DNA from: an uncultured Verrucomicrobiae bacterium
GTDB lineage: Bacteria > Verrucomicrobiota > Verrucomicrobiia > Limisphaerales > AAA164-E04
DNA length: 64,000 bases
Direction: 5' to 3'
NCBI GenBank assembly: GCA_943788245.1
Contig: CALSPN010000017.1
Coordinates: 1-64,000, forward strand
Made by a program: the position numbers and the translations under genes
Shown here: positions 1 to 9,642 of the stretch, one piece after another
Layout: the number at the start of each line of letters is the position of its first letter
Numbering within the stretch: position 1 is the stretch's first letter
Notes under the pieces: generated by a model
What the model was told of the DNA's origin: nothing
Seen by the model: the letters and a program-made list of their open reading frames with translations, nothing else
Database searches by the model: none

Positions 1-113
1 AGAGAAGATCCAGCCGCATTTAGCATAAATGCTCACTCAAGATCGGCCAAAAACTCAAGGCTTCCAATCAAGCTTGAAGAAGGCGTTCTCGGATACATCC
101 ACCCTCAAGTGCC

Positions 114-3100
114 TTACCGAATCACCGTTTCTATTGGCACAAGCCTGAGGAAGGCGCTGCTGGCTTCGGCGTGCAAGATCACTTCCTGCCAGGCACTGTT
201 GCCTTCCAGCTCAATCAGGCTCTGCCAGTTGGGGTTTTCGAGGTCCTGTGTTGCCTGTAGTTGGTAATGCTGACCTTCTTTCGTATCGACCAGCAGGCGC
301 ACTTGACTGCCATGCAACTCAATGGATTTAATGGCGCCGCTCAAGGCAGACCGTGCGGTGCCGTCAGGCCGCAGGTAGATCGATGCAGGCTGTATTAGCC
401 CAAGATTACCGCCTGCTCCTGCCATAACCGGTGCCTCCAGTTCGAACCCACTGGCGCCCTCGCTCAGGCGTGATAAGTGCAATGTCAGAAGCGGTTGATT
501 GCTGTTCAGCTCAACTCCACTAAGCATGGCATCGTCCCAGACAACTTTGGCAGTGCCATCTCCAATGTTGACATGAGAATCAGGACTGAACCCTGGCAGT
601 ATGGACGAGGTGATATTTTCAATTGCGAACACCGAACGATCCCAATTCATTTCAAACTGAATCCCGAACATTGCCTGGTCGCTTGCCGCATGGACACGGG
701 TAGTTCCAGTTGCCCCTCGTTGTTGCTGCGTATCTGCCCAAAGTGCAGCAAAGCGCTGGCCATTGGCCGGTAACCTGCCAGAGGCAATGCAGATTGAGTG
801 GTGGAGTTGCTTGCAGACGGCTTCCAATCACTGTTGACATCTCCCAGCTTGACACCGGCAAAGTCCACTCCGGTGAGACTGCCTGAAGTGCCCTCAAATC
901 CAATGACCTCAGCATCGGCAAGGGTTGTCAAAACTCAGATTTGCCTCTGTGTCCCTGAAGCCAAGCTTCACGAAGCGAAAGACATCCTCGGGCTTGCCTT
1001 CCGCGTCCTTTGAGAAACTACTGGTGCGGTTGAGGATCACTTTACGCATTTTCTACAATGTCGGCAACGTCTATCGAGTTGTCACGGGTGGGGTCAGCCG
1101 CAACCCACGACATGGCGGAAGGAAGTTTTTCACGATTCAGAATGTGCTTTCTCAATAGAATGATATCAGTGACATCCACTCCCTTGTTGGCACGGGTTTC
1201 TGCAGGCAAACGAGCGCTGAATATATAATCCCCTGCAGAGGGAACTGTCATTATATATTCCCCATTGTTGTCGGTGATCGTTTCGTAGCTACTGGTTCCG
1301 ACTTGCACTGTCACGGTGGCTCCCGAAATAGGTGTCACCCCATCCCCGAACAAGGTCACCTGACCCACCCACATCAATGGTATCCACTGGTGGATTCATT
1401 TCCCTGGCTGGATAAATCACATCATCAATGGCGAAGATATCTCTATCAGAACCGGTTTCTCCATCATACACTTCATTGAAGGTGATTCTCTTGATCCAGC
1501 AGGTGTTGTCCTCCAAATCTGGCGCCAGGTAACCTACGAACTGTGTGCCTCCCTCGTTGTGAGGACCCGAAGTGATATCCGCACTACGAACCTGTGTTGA
1601 TCCATCACTGTGAAGAATCACCACTTCAATGGCACGCTTGTCATCTTCCACACCCATCAAATACATCCCCACGGCAGGAACCGCCGTATTAAACTCAATC
1701 GCCAAACCTCCAGCCGCGTTCTCACTGGGCAAGACTTCCAGAAAATGGTAACCACCGGGAGTGGTATTGATGCCTCTGTCCGTATCGTTGGATCCATCCA
1801 TGTCACCAATACCCGGCTCATCGATTCCCGCCGCATGGCCGTTGGCATACAACGCAAATGTAACCGTGTTGTCAGCCCCAAGATAGGAAACGCTACCTGC
1901 CGCATCACCGGATGCCATGGATCCAGAATCAGCAAAGGCCGCGCTGGTGTAGGCACCTCCTGCATAAGGAGCTCCCGAACCGGCAAACATATCACCCGTT
2001 CCATTCACCGGATTCCATCCATTGCTTGTTCAAAGGTAATGAGTTCATGCGACAATCCAAGCGCTGCAAGATCTGTCAGAAACTGAGTTTGCTTGCTTTG
2101 AGCATTGGGATAGGACCATCCGGTTCCCAATGGATCAGGCTCTCCCTCCTCCAGCTCGGGCCATCATCACGATTGTCATAAAAAGTCAAAATACAATCAG
2201 AGGTTCCGGGAGTATCGGTATCCGGTTCACAGCAGTCCAACGTGACAGGCACGTGCTGAGCGGCTATGCGACGCACCCGGAACCCATTGTTATCAGAAGG
2301 ACTTTCCAGATAGATGCTGTTGAAACTCAACTGGACATCCGCACCACTTTCAACTCCCGAACCAATGTAAGTCACAGGGAACCCATGAAAGAGTCTGGCC
2401 TCAAGCGTCCCGTCGACATTGACCAGACACAGCACCGCGGCGTGTTCATCACTCGTCCCCTCATCAGCCAGCTTGGGCCACGTCGCACGCATCCCGCTTG
2501 CATCGAACATGGTTACAATGTCTCCGGTCTCAGCCGTCGGTGGGCGGCTGATACTCAGTTGACGAACGATTGTCCAACAATGGACCCAGGTCGAAATCAT
2601 TGTAAAAATTAGCCTCCTTGCGAACGGCATAATCACCTGTCTTGGTCGCTGAAGGGGTCGGTGTCCTGCTGCCAGTAACTCACATCAGCCAGGTAACCCA
2701 CGTCATCACCATAATCAAGAGTTCCCTGATCGTGGTAGGCTCCAAATCGAAGGAAGTTGAAGGGCTGTGTGCCGGGGTCAGTCGGCGGAGACATGTATTG
2801 ATAATCCACCTTGACTCGGAGAGCTTCTCCGTTGGCCAGAGTAATGGTCGATGGAAACTCAACCTTCAGATTGGTCTGACTGGCCGTGCTCTCGTAATAC
2901 TTGGTTCCACCATCCTCAACCACCGTCCAGTCGGTCGTGCTTGAGTGCACCAGACTCGAATGACCGGACTCCGCACCCACCGTGTCGCTGTCAAATTCAA
3001 CATCCACTACCAATGGCGCATCCTCACAATCGAAAGGTGTCCCGGCACCCTCGCCTTGCAGGGCGCTAGCCCAGGGCAAGGCAGAGATGCAAGCCCATAG

Positions 3101-3163
3101 AGCAAAAGTAGCAGTCAGAAGACGCCGCCATGATGAATGATAGTTTCTGTGTGTTATGTTCAT
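114..3163 (-). pseudogene. Secreted multidomain protein with dockerin-like and cohesin-like regions, broken by about eight frameshifts
   Basis: Read on the minus strand, six overlapping open segments join into one protein of about 1000 residues. It begins with a signal peptide (hydrophobic run LLTATFALWACISALPWASA), followed by a beta-rich region of unknown family. A transthyretin/CNA-B-like domain follows near 1250-1375, then a dockerin-like pair of calcium loops (GVDVTDIILLRKHIL near 1160, then DNSIDVADIV with MRKVILNR in the next frame). A cohesin-like beta-sandwich lies near 400-700, and the C-terminal tail resembles that of other verrucomicrobial secreted proteins. I traced frame changes near 2640, 2560, 2145, 2015, 1365, 1045, 928 and 700. 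No in-frame stop lies within any segment. The role is presumably extracellular. A true pseudogene and a badly assembled stretch are both possible; the absence of nonsense codons favours sequence error. Family calls are by eye. Confidence 0.6.
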
Positions 3164-3726
3164 GGTTTTAGGGGTATTTGTAAATTTACTTTTGAGTAGC
3201 TTGCTGCTTGCTGCTTTGGAATGTTTTCATTTTTGACATCAACCGAAGGAATGCAGAATCAATGCCTTTCTCAAAAATGATAAATCCAGCGAGGCACAAG
3301 TGTTACCATATAAGCTGACTTAAGTGTTTTCTATAAAACAGTTTATTCGTAAATCTTAATTTTTTGCAATAGCAAAACCGATGTTTAGTATTCATGTAAG
3401 ACCCGGGTAGAATAAAAGATAAGCACGATTAAAGCTTTTGCAGGGACGATTGAGTTCATGCTTTAGACCATTTGAGATTATAGCATAAAGATTTATTGGA
3501 TAGGATGACTCATTGGAGCAAAGTCAGCGATTCAATCGATACTACTGGCGATGCATTTGGTATTAAAAGTTACCTGCCTCAAAATTTATAAAAGACAGAC
3601 TACTCTCAAGTAACGCTTTGAGCTGCCCAAGTTAAGTAAATCTAAGCCTACTTGATCAAAGTCTCCTATCATTTCTCTCATTCTACTTGCCCCAGAATGG
3701 CATTCGTGGCTTGATCCACGTCATAT
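3164..3726. other. Intergenic region between divergent genes
   Basis: This 563-base AT-rich stretch separates the minus-strand secreted protein from the plus-strand M48 protease. It must hold both promoters, but I cannot assign -35/-10 boxes with confidence. A short inverted repeat, CGTGG-6 nt-CCACG, lies at 3705-3720 just before the protease start. No RNA gene or open frame with coding character was seen. Confidence 0.5.
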
Positions 3727-4994
3727 ATGGATTGGTTGACTCCGAAAGGATTTGCAGCATTAACAGGTGCGCTGGTGGTCATGCGCGGAGTGGCGGAGTG
3801 GTGCCTTGACCAATGGAACCTGAAGCACATCATCGCTCATCGAGGCAAGCTTCCAGCGGGCTGGAAAGCCGTCATGGACGAGCCCACATTTTCACGCTCG
3901 CTGAATTACACGGCTGCCAAGGGGAAATTCAGCCAGTGGTCTGGTACTTTATGGTACCCTGATACTGCTCGCAGCTCTGTTCAGTGGTTTGCTGCCGGCA
4001 ATGGAGCAGAAGTGGACAGGTCATCTGGGGGCTTCTCTCTGGATTCAATCGGGTTTCCTCTGCACTGTGGCCACCTTGCTTGCGCTGTTTGATCTTCCCT
4101 GGAATTTCTGGTCGCAGTTTCACTCTGGAAGATCGATTTGGCTTTAACAAATCAAACCGCAAGCTCTGGGCGGTGGACCAGTTGAAAATGTTCATTCTCG
4201 GGTGGGCCATTGGTTGGCCAATGATCACTCTGCTGCTGTGGATTGTTGAGAAGGCGGGAGACCAATGGTGGATCTGGGCGTGGTGCGTTTTGCTGGTCTT
4301 TCAAATTGTCATGTTGATTCTGGCACCGATGTTGATACTTCCCCTGTTCAACAAATTGACACCCCTTGATGAAGGATCGCTGAAAGATCGCTTGTTGCTG
4401 CTGGCTGGGCGCACAGGGTTTGGCATGAGTGCCATCCAGGTAATGGACGGCAGCCGCAGATCAGGCCACTCCAACGCTTTTTTTACGGGCTTTGGGAAAT
4501 TTCGACGTATCGTCCTGTTCGACACCCTTATTGAACAACTGAACGAAAGAGAAGTAGAAGCGGTGCTCGCGCATGAAATTGGTCACTTCAAGAAACGTCA
4601 TGTGCTTTTGATGATGGGAATAGGCTTGGCTGGCATGCTTGTTCAATTGTGGATCGTCGCCTGGGTCGCCAAACAAACCTGGTTCTTCTCCGCATTTGGA
4701 TTTGCTCAAACTTCCATGCCCATTGCATTCATGATCTTCTTCCTCATTCTGGGCACTGTCACTTTTTGGATCAGCCCACTGAGCCATTTGCTTTCTCGTC
4801 AATTTGAATACCAGGCGGATGCCTATGCAGCACAAGCAACAGGCGATCGAAAGGCACTCACGGATGCATTACGAAAGATCAGCCTGGAAAACCTGAGTAA
4901 TCCTGTTCCCCATCCTCTCTATAGTTTTGTCTATTATTCTCATCCCACCCTTCTTGAGAGAGAGCAGGCGTTGTCGCATCACAGGGAGCAATAA
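3727..4994 (+). pseudogene. M48 family (Ste24/CAAX protease 1-like) membrane metallopeptidase, two frameshifts
   Basis: Three consecutive frames rebuild a full-length Ste24-type zinc protease of about 420 residues. Frame 1 from 3727 covers the N-terminus (NLKHIIAHRGKLPAGW). Frame 2 from about 3941 carries a hydrophobic helix (LVLYGTLILLALFSGLLP). Frame 3 from about 4120 carries EDRFGFNKSN, the HExxH zinc site in LAHEIGHFKKRH and the C-terminal YQADAYA motif. Family members are multi-pass membrane endopeptidases that cut proteins or peptides within or near the membrane. Both shifts need removal of one base: a T near 3942 and one T of the TTT at 4118-4120. All hallmark residues survive, so the gene may be intact in the organism. 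It ends just before a strong terminator shared with the converging gene. Confidence 0.8.
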
Positions 4995-4999
4995 GACGT

Positions 5000-5033
5000 A
5001 AAAAAAGTTCCGGGTTGCCCCGGAACTTTTTTT
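5000..5033. terminator. Bidirectional Rho-independent terminator
   Basis: A perfect hairpin joins GTTCCGGG (5007-5014) and CCCGGAAC (5019-5026) around the loop TTGC. It is flanked by an A-run on the left and a T-run on the right, which extend the stem to about 14 pairs. The symmetric A/T tails allow it to end both the M48 protease transcript (plus) and the arginine-rich protein transcript (minus). Confidence 0.93.
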
Positions 5034-5050
5034 GTTAGACTTTTGAATGT

Positions 5051-5929
5051 TCAGGAACGTCTGTTGCGATTGCCTCTATGACTCCTGCGTTCTTCCTTGC
5101 CTCCTTTTTTATCTCCTCGACGATTCTGGATGCCTTTTTTATTTCTTGAGGCTCGATCCTTCCCGTGATCACGCGTTTTCATGGCGCCAGATTTAGTATC
5201 TTTGGCTTTTCGCCCACGCAATTCCTGATGACGCCCCTTGCCCTTGTCATGATGAGGGTTTTGTTTGAAATGAGGCCTGCCTTGGCTTCCATCAGCGCCT
5301 CGACGAATTTCGCGAAAGTCTCTCCCCCCCATGAACGGACGTGCGCCTTCACCGCGGAAGCGAAGCGCCATCTGTCTCATGGCCATCACCCGTCCCAAAC
5401 GCTGTTTTGGCATATTTCCCAGGCTTCTTTGAGCCATCATACGAGCACGCATTTGAGTTGAACCTGTGTTACCTCGATTTTGAAACAATGGCCCGGGACG
5501 ACGAAATGATTGAATGCGAGGATTCCCTGGGTGCTGCCCACGCATGGTCCTCTGCCCGTATGCTCCTGAAGCCCGGCGACGGATACGCTGATTGTCCGTT
5601 TGCCGAAATCCTCTTTCCTCTCGCATATGCTGGTTCTGTTGATCCGATTGGCCTGACGATGTACGCCTGCCCATACGTCGTCTCTGAAATGGAAAATCCT
5701 TGGATTGATGGTTTTCAACACGTGGCCCGCTCCACATTCCTCGTCCCATATGATCACCATCCTGATGTTGTGGTTCGCTCCGCTCGTTGCGGTGATTGCG
5801 TGATCCCTTGTCTGCATCACCTTTAGCATGCTGATTCTCTGCAGCTTGCGAAACGGAGAATCCTGCCAGCATCATGAACGCGATGGAAGCGATGCTGATT
5901 TTTGATACTATCGTTTTGTTCGTTTTCAT
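5051..5929 (-). CDS. Secreted arginine- and glycine-rich low-complexity protein
   Basis: A 292-residue protein starts at the ATG at 5929, chosen because it opens directly into a signal peptide (MKTNKTIVSKISIASIAFMM followed by LAGFSVSQA). The frame is open a further 25 codons upstream, but those residues do not look like part of an export signal. The mature part is almost all Arg, Gly, Gln, His, Asn, Met and Lys, with no hydrophobic core, so it is probably disordered and strongly cationic. I recognise no domain. It could bind extracellular DNA, acidic polysaccharide or anionic cell-surface material, but that is inference. The gene stands alone and shares a terminator with the converging M48 gene. 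Confidence 0.65.
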   Translation of the reverse strand: MKTNKTIVSKISIASIAFMMLAGFSVSQAAENQHAKGDADKGSRNHRNERSEPQHQDGDHMGRGMWSGPRVENHQSKDFPFQRRRMGRRTSSGQSDQQNQHMREERGFRQTDNQRIRRRASGAYGQRTMRGQHPGNPRIQSFRRPGPLFQNRGNTGSTQMRARMMAQRSLGNMPKQRLGRVMAMRQMALRFRGEGARPFMGGRDFREIRRGADGSQGRPHFKQNPHHDKGKGRHQELRGRKAKDTKSGAMKTRDHGKDRASRNKKGIQNRRGDKKGGKEERRSHRGNRNRRS

Positions 5930-6204
5930 TTTTTTGTGTTGTTCTTGAAATTGTCCTTGTTCGGTTTGAGAGACGCACGCAGTTTCAAGTTGGTTACAGG
6001 TCACGAAAACTTACCGTTTTGAGGGTTTTCGGCAGGAAGGGTTGATTTGGATATCAGCTGCAGAGGGATTTACTGAGAATAAACATTGGAATCCTCGAGC
6101 TGTACGCGTATTCAATGGTTTTCTTTGATAATGAATATTCAAAGGAAAACGTCTCCATTGGATTCATTCACACAATTGGCGAGAATCATCATATTTAAAA
6201 TTTT

Positions 6205-7308
6205 ATGTTAAGAGCAGGCATCGTCGGACTACCCAACGTGGGCAAATCAACTTTGTTCAACGCGATCACACGCACCCGCAAGGCGGAATCGGCCAACTAC
6301 CCTTTCTGTACGATCGACCCTAACGTAGGTGTGGTCACCGTTCCTGACGACCGTTTGGAACCCTTGGCCAAGATTGCCAAGACCGAGGTCATTATTCCCA
6401 CTTCCTTTGAATTTGTAGATATTGCCGGACTGGTGCAGGGCGCTGCTCAAGGCGAGGGTCTAGGAAACAAGTTTTTGAGTCATATTCGAGAAGTGGATGC
6501 CATTATTCAAGTGATCCGATGCTTTGAGGATGAGGACATTCACCACGTTGCGGGCAGCATTGATCCAATCCGAGATATCGAAACCATCATGACAGAACTC
6601 GTCCTGGCCGATATGGAATCGGTTCAAAAGAGTCTGGATCGTCGAGCAAAAGATGCTAAAAAAGGCGATAAAACTGCCAAAGCAGAACACGCCGTCCTCT
6701 CAAAGGTCTTACCCCACCTGAATGATGGAAAACCCGCTTTGACATTGGAGCTGAATCCGGAGGAGGCGGCGATTCTCAAACCTTTTTTTCTTTTGACAGC
6801 TAAACCCACCATTTTTGCAGCCAATGTGAAAGAGAGTGAATTGGTGGACGCGGCCAACAATCCACATGTCGCCAAGGTAAAAAATTACGCTCAGGAGCAT
6901 CACGCATGTGAAACCGTGGTCATCAGTGCGCAGATCGAAAGCGATCTGGTTGATTTAGCGCCAGACGAAGCATCCGACTTTCTTTCAGAAATGGGTGTAT
7001 CGGAGTCCGGCGTAGGCTCCATGATTCGCAGCACATATCATTTACTTGGATTACGAACTTATTTCACGGCCGGAGAGGTGGAAGTACGCGCCTGGACGAT
7101 TCACGAAGGTGACAGGGCCCCTCAGGCGGCAGGCGTTATTCATACTGATTTCGAGAGAGGGTTTATCAAGGCAGAAACTGTCACCTACAAAGACCTTGTA
7201 GAATGTGGATCCGTCGCAGCTGCTCGTGATAAAGGCCTTTATCGCATGGAAGGAAAAGAATATGTGGTCAAAGACGGGGACGTGCTGCTGTTTAAATTCA
7301 ATGTTTAA
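6205..7308 (+). CDS. ychF: Redox-regulated ATPase YchF (Obg-family P-loop protein)
   Basis: The 367 residues match the family length. The P-loop GLPNVGKST is at 8-16 and is followed by the YchF hallmark NYPFCTIDPNVG. The G3 motif is DIAGLVQGAAQGEGLG. The usual NKxD is replaced by NVKE, the change that makes YchF prefer ATP over GTP. A C-terminal TGS domain follows (LRTYFTAGEVEVRAWTI to LFKFNV). YchF binds ribosomes and takes part in stress and translation control in the cytoplasm. The ATG at 6205 gives MLRAGIVGLPNVGKST, the normal N-terminus. The gene is a single unit with no close upstream partner, intact, and recognised with high confidence. Confidence 0.97.
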   Translation: MLRAGIVGLPNVGKSTLFNAITRTRKAESANYPFCTIDPNVGVVTVPDDRLEPLAKIAKTEVIIPTSFEFVDIAGLVQGAAQGEGLGNKFLSHIREVDAIIQVIRCFEDEDIHHVAGSIDPIRDIETIMTELVLADMESVQKSLDRRAKDAKKGDKTAKAEHAVLSKVLPHLNDGKPALTLELNPEEAAILKPFFLLTAKPTIFAANVKESELVDAANNPHVAKVKNYAQEHHACETVVISAQIESDLVDLAPDEASDFLSEMGVSESGVGSMIRSTYHLLGLRTYFTAGEVEVRAWTIHEGDRAPQAAGVIHTDFERGFIKAETVTYKDLVECGSVAAARDKGLYRMEGKEYVVKDGDVLLFKFNV

Positions 7309-7385
7309 AACCGAATTGGTTTACACAAGCAGCGCTGGCAAGAGAACTCGACCTTTTTAATTGTGCAGATAGCCGTTAGGCGGGA

Positions 7386-7763
7386 CTATGAGGGCTCCAT
7401 CGCGCAGCGACGTTTTTCTGTTTCCACCATTTTCACTGGCGGCATGTCATAGAAAGCCCTGACTTCGGCAATGAAATGACTGTAGCGCCTGAAACCTAGA
7501 ATTACAGAGACGTATTTCAAAGGGGTTCCCTCACGCAACAGGTAGCGAGCTCTGATCATTCGCTGCTGTCTGAGCCAGTATTTCGGACTGACACCCAATG
7601 CATCGAAAAACATGCGTTCCAGATGTCTGGAAGAAATACCAAGTGTTTTGGACATTTCTCCTACTTTGTACCCACTCCTGAATGCAAGCTCAACCATATT
7701 GACCGATTCTTGTACGCGTCGACAGGAGTCGTACAACACACGTCCATTTTTTGTAACTATCAT
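7386..7763 (-). CDS. Stand-alone AraC-type HTH transcriptional regulator
   Basis: This 125-residue protein is almost entirely an AraC/XylS DNA-binding domain. The first helix-turn-helix includes KVGEMSKTLGISSRHLERMF and the second LKYVSVILGFRRYSHFIAEV. About 20 N-terminal residues precede it, and there is no sensor domain. Full-length AraC regulators usually carry an additional 150-200-residue ligand-binding part, so this one either responds to no ligand or is a shortened paralogue. It is divergent from the methyltransferase/kinase operon at 8218 and shares a 454-base intergenic region with it, so regulation of that operon is possible but unproven. The ATG at 7763 is preceded by an AAGG-like ribosome site. 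Confidence 0.82.
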   Translation of the reverse strand: MIVTKNGRVLYDSCRRVQESVNMVELAFRSGYKVGEMSKTLGISSRHLERMFFDALGVSPKYWLRQQRMIRARYLLREGTPLKYVSVILGFRRYSHFIAEVRAFYDMPPVKMVETEKRRCAMEPS

Positions 7764-8217
7764 CTCAAAAGCCTTTAAGGAGTTGTAATATCATGACGAA
7801 GGAGAAATACCTGGCAACCAAAAACAGTACCGAAAACGCGACCTTTGAACAAAAAACTGTTGGAATCTCGATTTTTTCACGATTGCGGCAAGGCTTTATT
7901 CGTCATATTGCGCTTGCCTTGTAACAAGGGACCATAGCACTTTTTGAATGTTGCAGTTGATTGTCAGTCGCGGGCGTATAAAATATATAGATAACCACGA
8001 GCAATTTCTTGTAAAACTCTAGAAGCGTGAGGCCCAAAAAAAAGAATCAATTTAACTCAGCCATTGCATGAGAAAGCGCGAATCAAAAGGATGATTTAAT
8101 CATGATACTTAAACACAAAGTTAAGATTTATTATCTATCGTCATGATCAAGTTGGGAATTTTTCAAGCGTCGTAACAGGATCAATACCCTTGTATTTTAT
8201 CACCTTCATAACCACTC
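7764..8217. other. Intergenic control region upstream of the PhcBSR-like operon
   Basis: A 454-base non-coding stretch lies between the divergent AraC-type gene and the methyltransferase/kinase operon. It has AT-rich blocks (for example ATAAAATATATAGATAACC near 7977) that could be promoters. The hexamer TCATGA occurs three times (7791, 8100 and 8141), but it is also common elsewhere in the window. No RNA gene, riboswitch or terminator was recognised. Confidence 0.45.
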
Positions 8218-9642
8218 ATGGAATCGAAAAAGCAACTCAAAGCTGAGGAGGAAAGTCTTGTCCTCTGCGTCAACAGCGAAGGGCTTGAATTGCGTGCCAC
8301 TCCGATAAGGTTAACCCGCCATCTGGTTGTGTTTGAGGTCTATAATCCTTACAGTATTCTACAACTCTCAGAGGTGCTTCAGGAATTCCAGATTTTCATC
8401 AATCATCGCCCGGTTTATTCGGGTCGGGCTGTCGTAAGCAACCTCGTCAATACCGGTATCTTCTTGGTTTGTGAAGCTTCCCTTGACGATGGCTGGCTGG
8501 ATGTGGATCTCACCAGGCCGATGAAGGCTTCCAGTATCCTGCGATCGGAATTCAATCATTTCATTTCGGAATACAAAAAACATGATTTGGTGATGGATGA
8601 TTTCAAGCTGGTGGTCGCCGATCTACAGGGATTTCTAATCGAGCTGCGACGCTGGCTGGAGCAGTTGGAATTTGTCGTGCGCTCCAACCCATCCCGGGAT
8701 CGTCACGATCAGGAAGTTGAGATTATCAATCAGGTTCTGGAGCCGGCCCTGCCGATGCTAGGCGATTACTTCATGCGATTTGAGGCAGCTGCCGAATCGG
8801 TTAAACAATCTTTGCAACCAGTGCATCGATCCTATGTCAAACGCCAATTACACCCCATCGTGCTCTGTGCCCCCTTCAGCTGGCGCACCTACACAAAGCC
8901 GTTGGGTTATGCGGGCGACTACGAAATGGTTGCCATGATGGCGCGGGCACCCTACGAGGGAAGCTCACTTTTCGCCAAAATCCTCAATACCTTTTTTCTA
9001 AGCACACCTCCGGTGGTGGCCCATCGAAATCGTATTGATTATCTCAAGACAAAATTGGTCAGAGAGATCGAACGGGTTGCCAAAACAGGAAGGCGAGCAC
9101 GGATTTTAAACCTGGGATGCGGCCCTGCTGTAGAGATTCAACAATTGCTGGAGATGGAAATTGCGGATCAGGCAGAGATTGAACTTCTTGATTTCAACGA
9201 GGAAACTTTGAGAAGTGTTCAACAAAAATTTGAGGAACAGATAAAACAACACGGTCGCAAAACACAGATCCAAACCAAGCTCAGATCTGTGCATCAAATT
9301 CTCAAAGAAGCGCATAAGCCTGGTAACGAGTTTATCAATGATCATTATGACATGGTCTATTGTGCGGGACTTTATGACTATCTTTCAGACAGGATATGCA
9401 AACGTTTGAATACCATATTCTACGAAATTGTTAATCCGGGGGGGCTGATGGTCACGACAAATGTGCACGTTGATAACCCTTCTCGTCACTGGATGGAATT
9501 CGTGGTCGATTGGCATCTGGTTTACCGTGATGATTCAAGGTTTTCGCAATTAGTACCCGATAAAGCCCCCGCGGAAATTTGCAAACTAGCGCACGATGAC
9601 ACTGGTGTTAATGTCTTTAGTGAGATACGCAAACCGGAATGA
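8218..9642 (+). CDS. PhcB-like SAM-dependent methyltransferase (putative 3-hydroxy fatty acid methyl ester signal synthase)
   Basis: A 474-residue soluble protein. Residues about 1-100 form a PilZ-like beta domain (VYSGRAVVSNLVNTGIFLV). A helical linker follows, then the motif KPLGYAGDYEMVAMM at about 227-241. A class I methyltransferase fold comes next, with SAM motif RILNLGCGPA at 295-304 and acidic motif ELLDFNEETL at 322-331. I match this layout from memory to the PhcB family, annotated as extracellular factor 3-hydroxypalmitic acid methyl ester biosynthesis protein. PhcB methylates a 3-hydroxy fatty acid to make a diffusible quorum signal. The stop overlaps the start of the next gene (ATGA), and a kinase and response regulator follow exactly as in phcBSR. 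The substrate is inferred, and another small-molecule methyltransferase role cannot be excluded. Confidence 0.72.
   Translation: MESKKQLKAEEESLVLCVNSEGLELRATPIRLTRHLVVFEVYNPYSILQLSEVLQEFQIFINHRPVYSGRAVVSNLVNTGIFLVCEASLDDGWLDVDLTRPMKASSILRSEFNHFISEYKKHDLVMDDFKLVVADLQGFLIELRRWLEQLEFVVRSNPSRDRHDQEVEIINQVLEPALPMLGDYFMRFEAAAESVKQSLQPVHRSYVKRQLHPIVLCAPFSWRTYTKPLGYAGDYEMVAMMARAPYEGSSLFAKILNTFFLSTPPVVAHRNRIDYLKTKLVREIERVAKTGRRARILNLGCGPAVEIQQLLEMEIADQAEIELLDFNEETLRSVQQKFEEQIKQHGRKTQIQTKLRSVHQILKEAHKPGNEFINDHYDMVYCAGLYDYLSDRICKRLNTIFYEIVNPGGLMVTTNVHVDNPSRHWMEFVVDWHLVYRDDSRFSQLVPDKAPAEICKLAHDDTGVNVFSEIRKPE

Noticed and set aside
3705-3720. Inverted repeat CGTGG-6 nt-CCACG before the M48 gene as a regulatory site
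   Set aside because: Five base pairs only, no repeat elsewhere and no known factor; too weak to call.
114-4994. Programmed ribosomal frameshifting as the explanation of broken genes
   Set aside because: Many different sites, mixed directions in the first 3 kb, and no slippery heptamer plus structure recognised.
5341-5826. Plus-strand open frame opposite the arginine-rich protein
   Set aside because: It is the complement of a low-complexity gene with a signal peptide and terminator; the plus-strand translation shows no signal or domain.
7309-7325. Terminator after ychF from the short AACC-GGTT hairpin
   Set aside because: Stem of about four pairs and no T-run directly after it.
7791-8147. 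Three TCATGA palindromes (7791, 8100, 8141) as operators for the PhcBSR-like operon
   Set aside because: The same hexamer occurs at several other places in the window, and the spacing and flanks are not consistent, so it may be chance.
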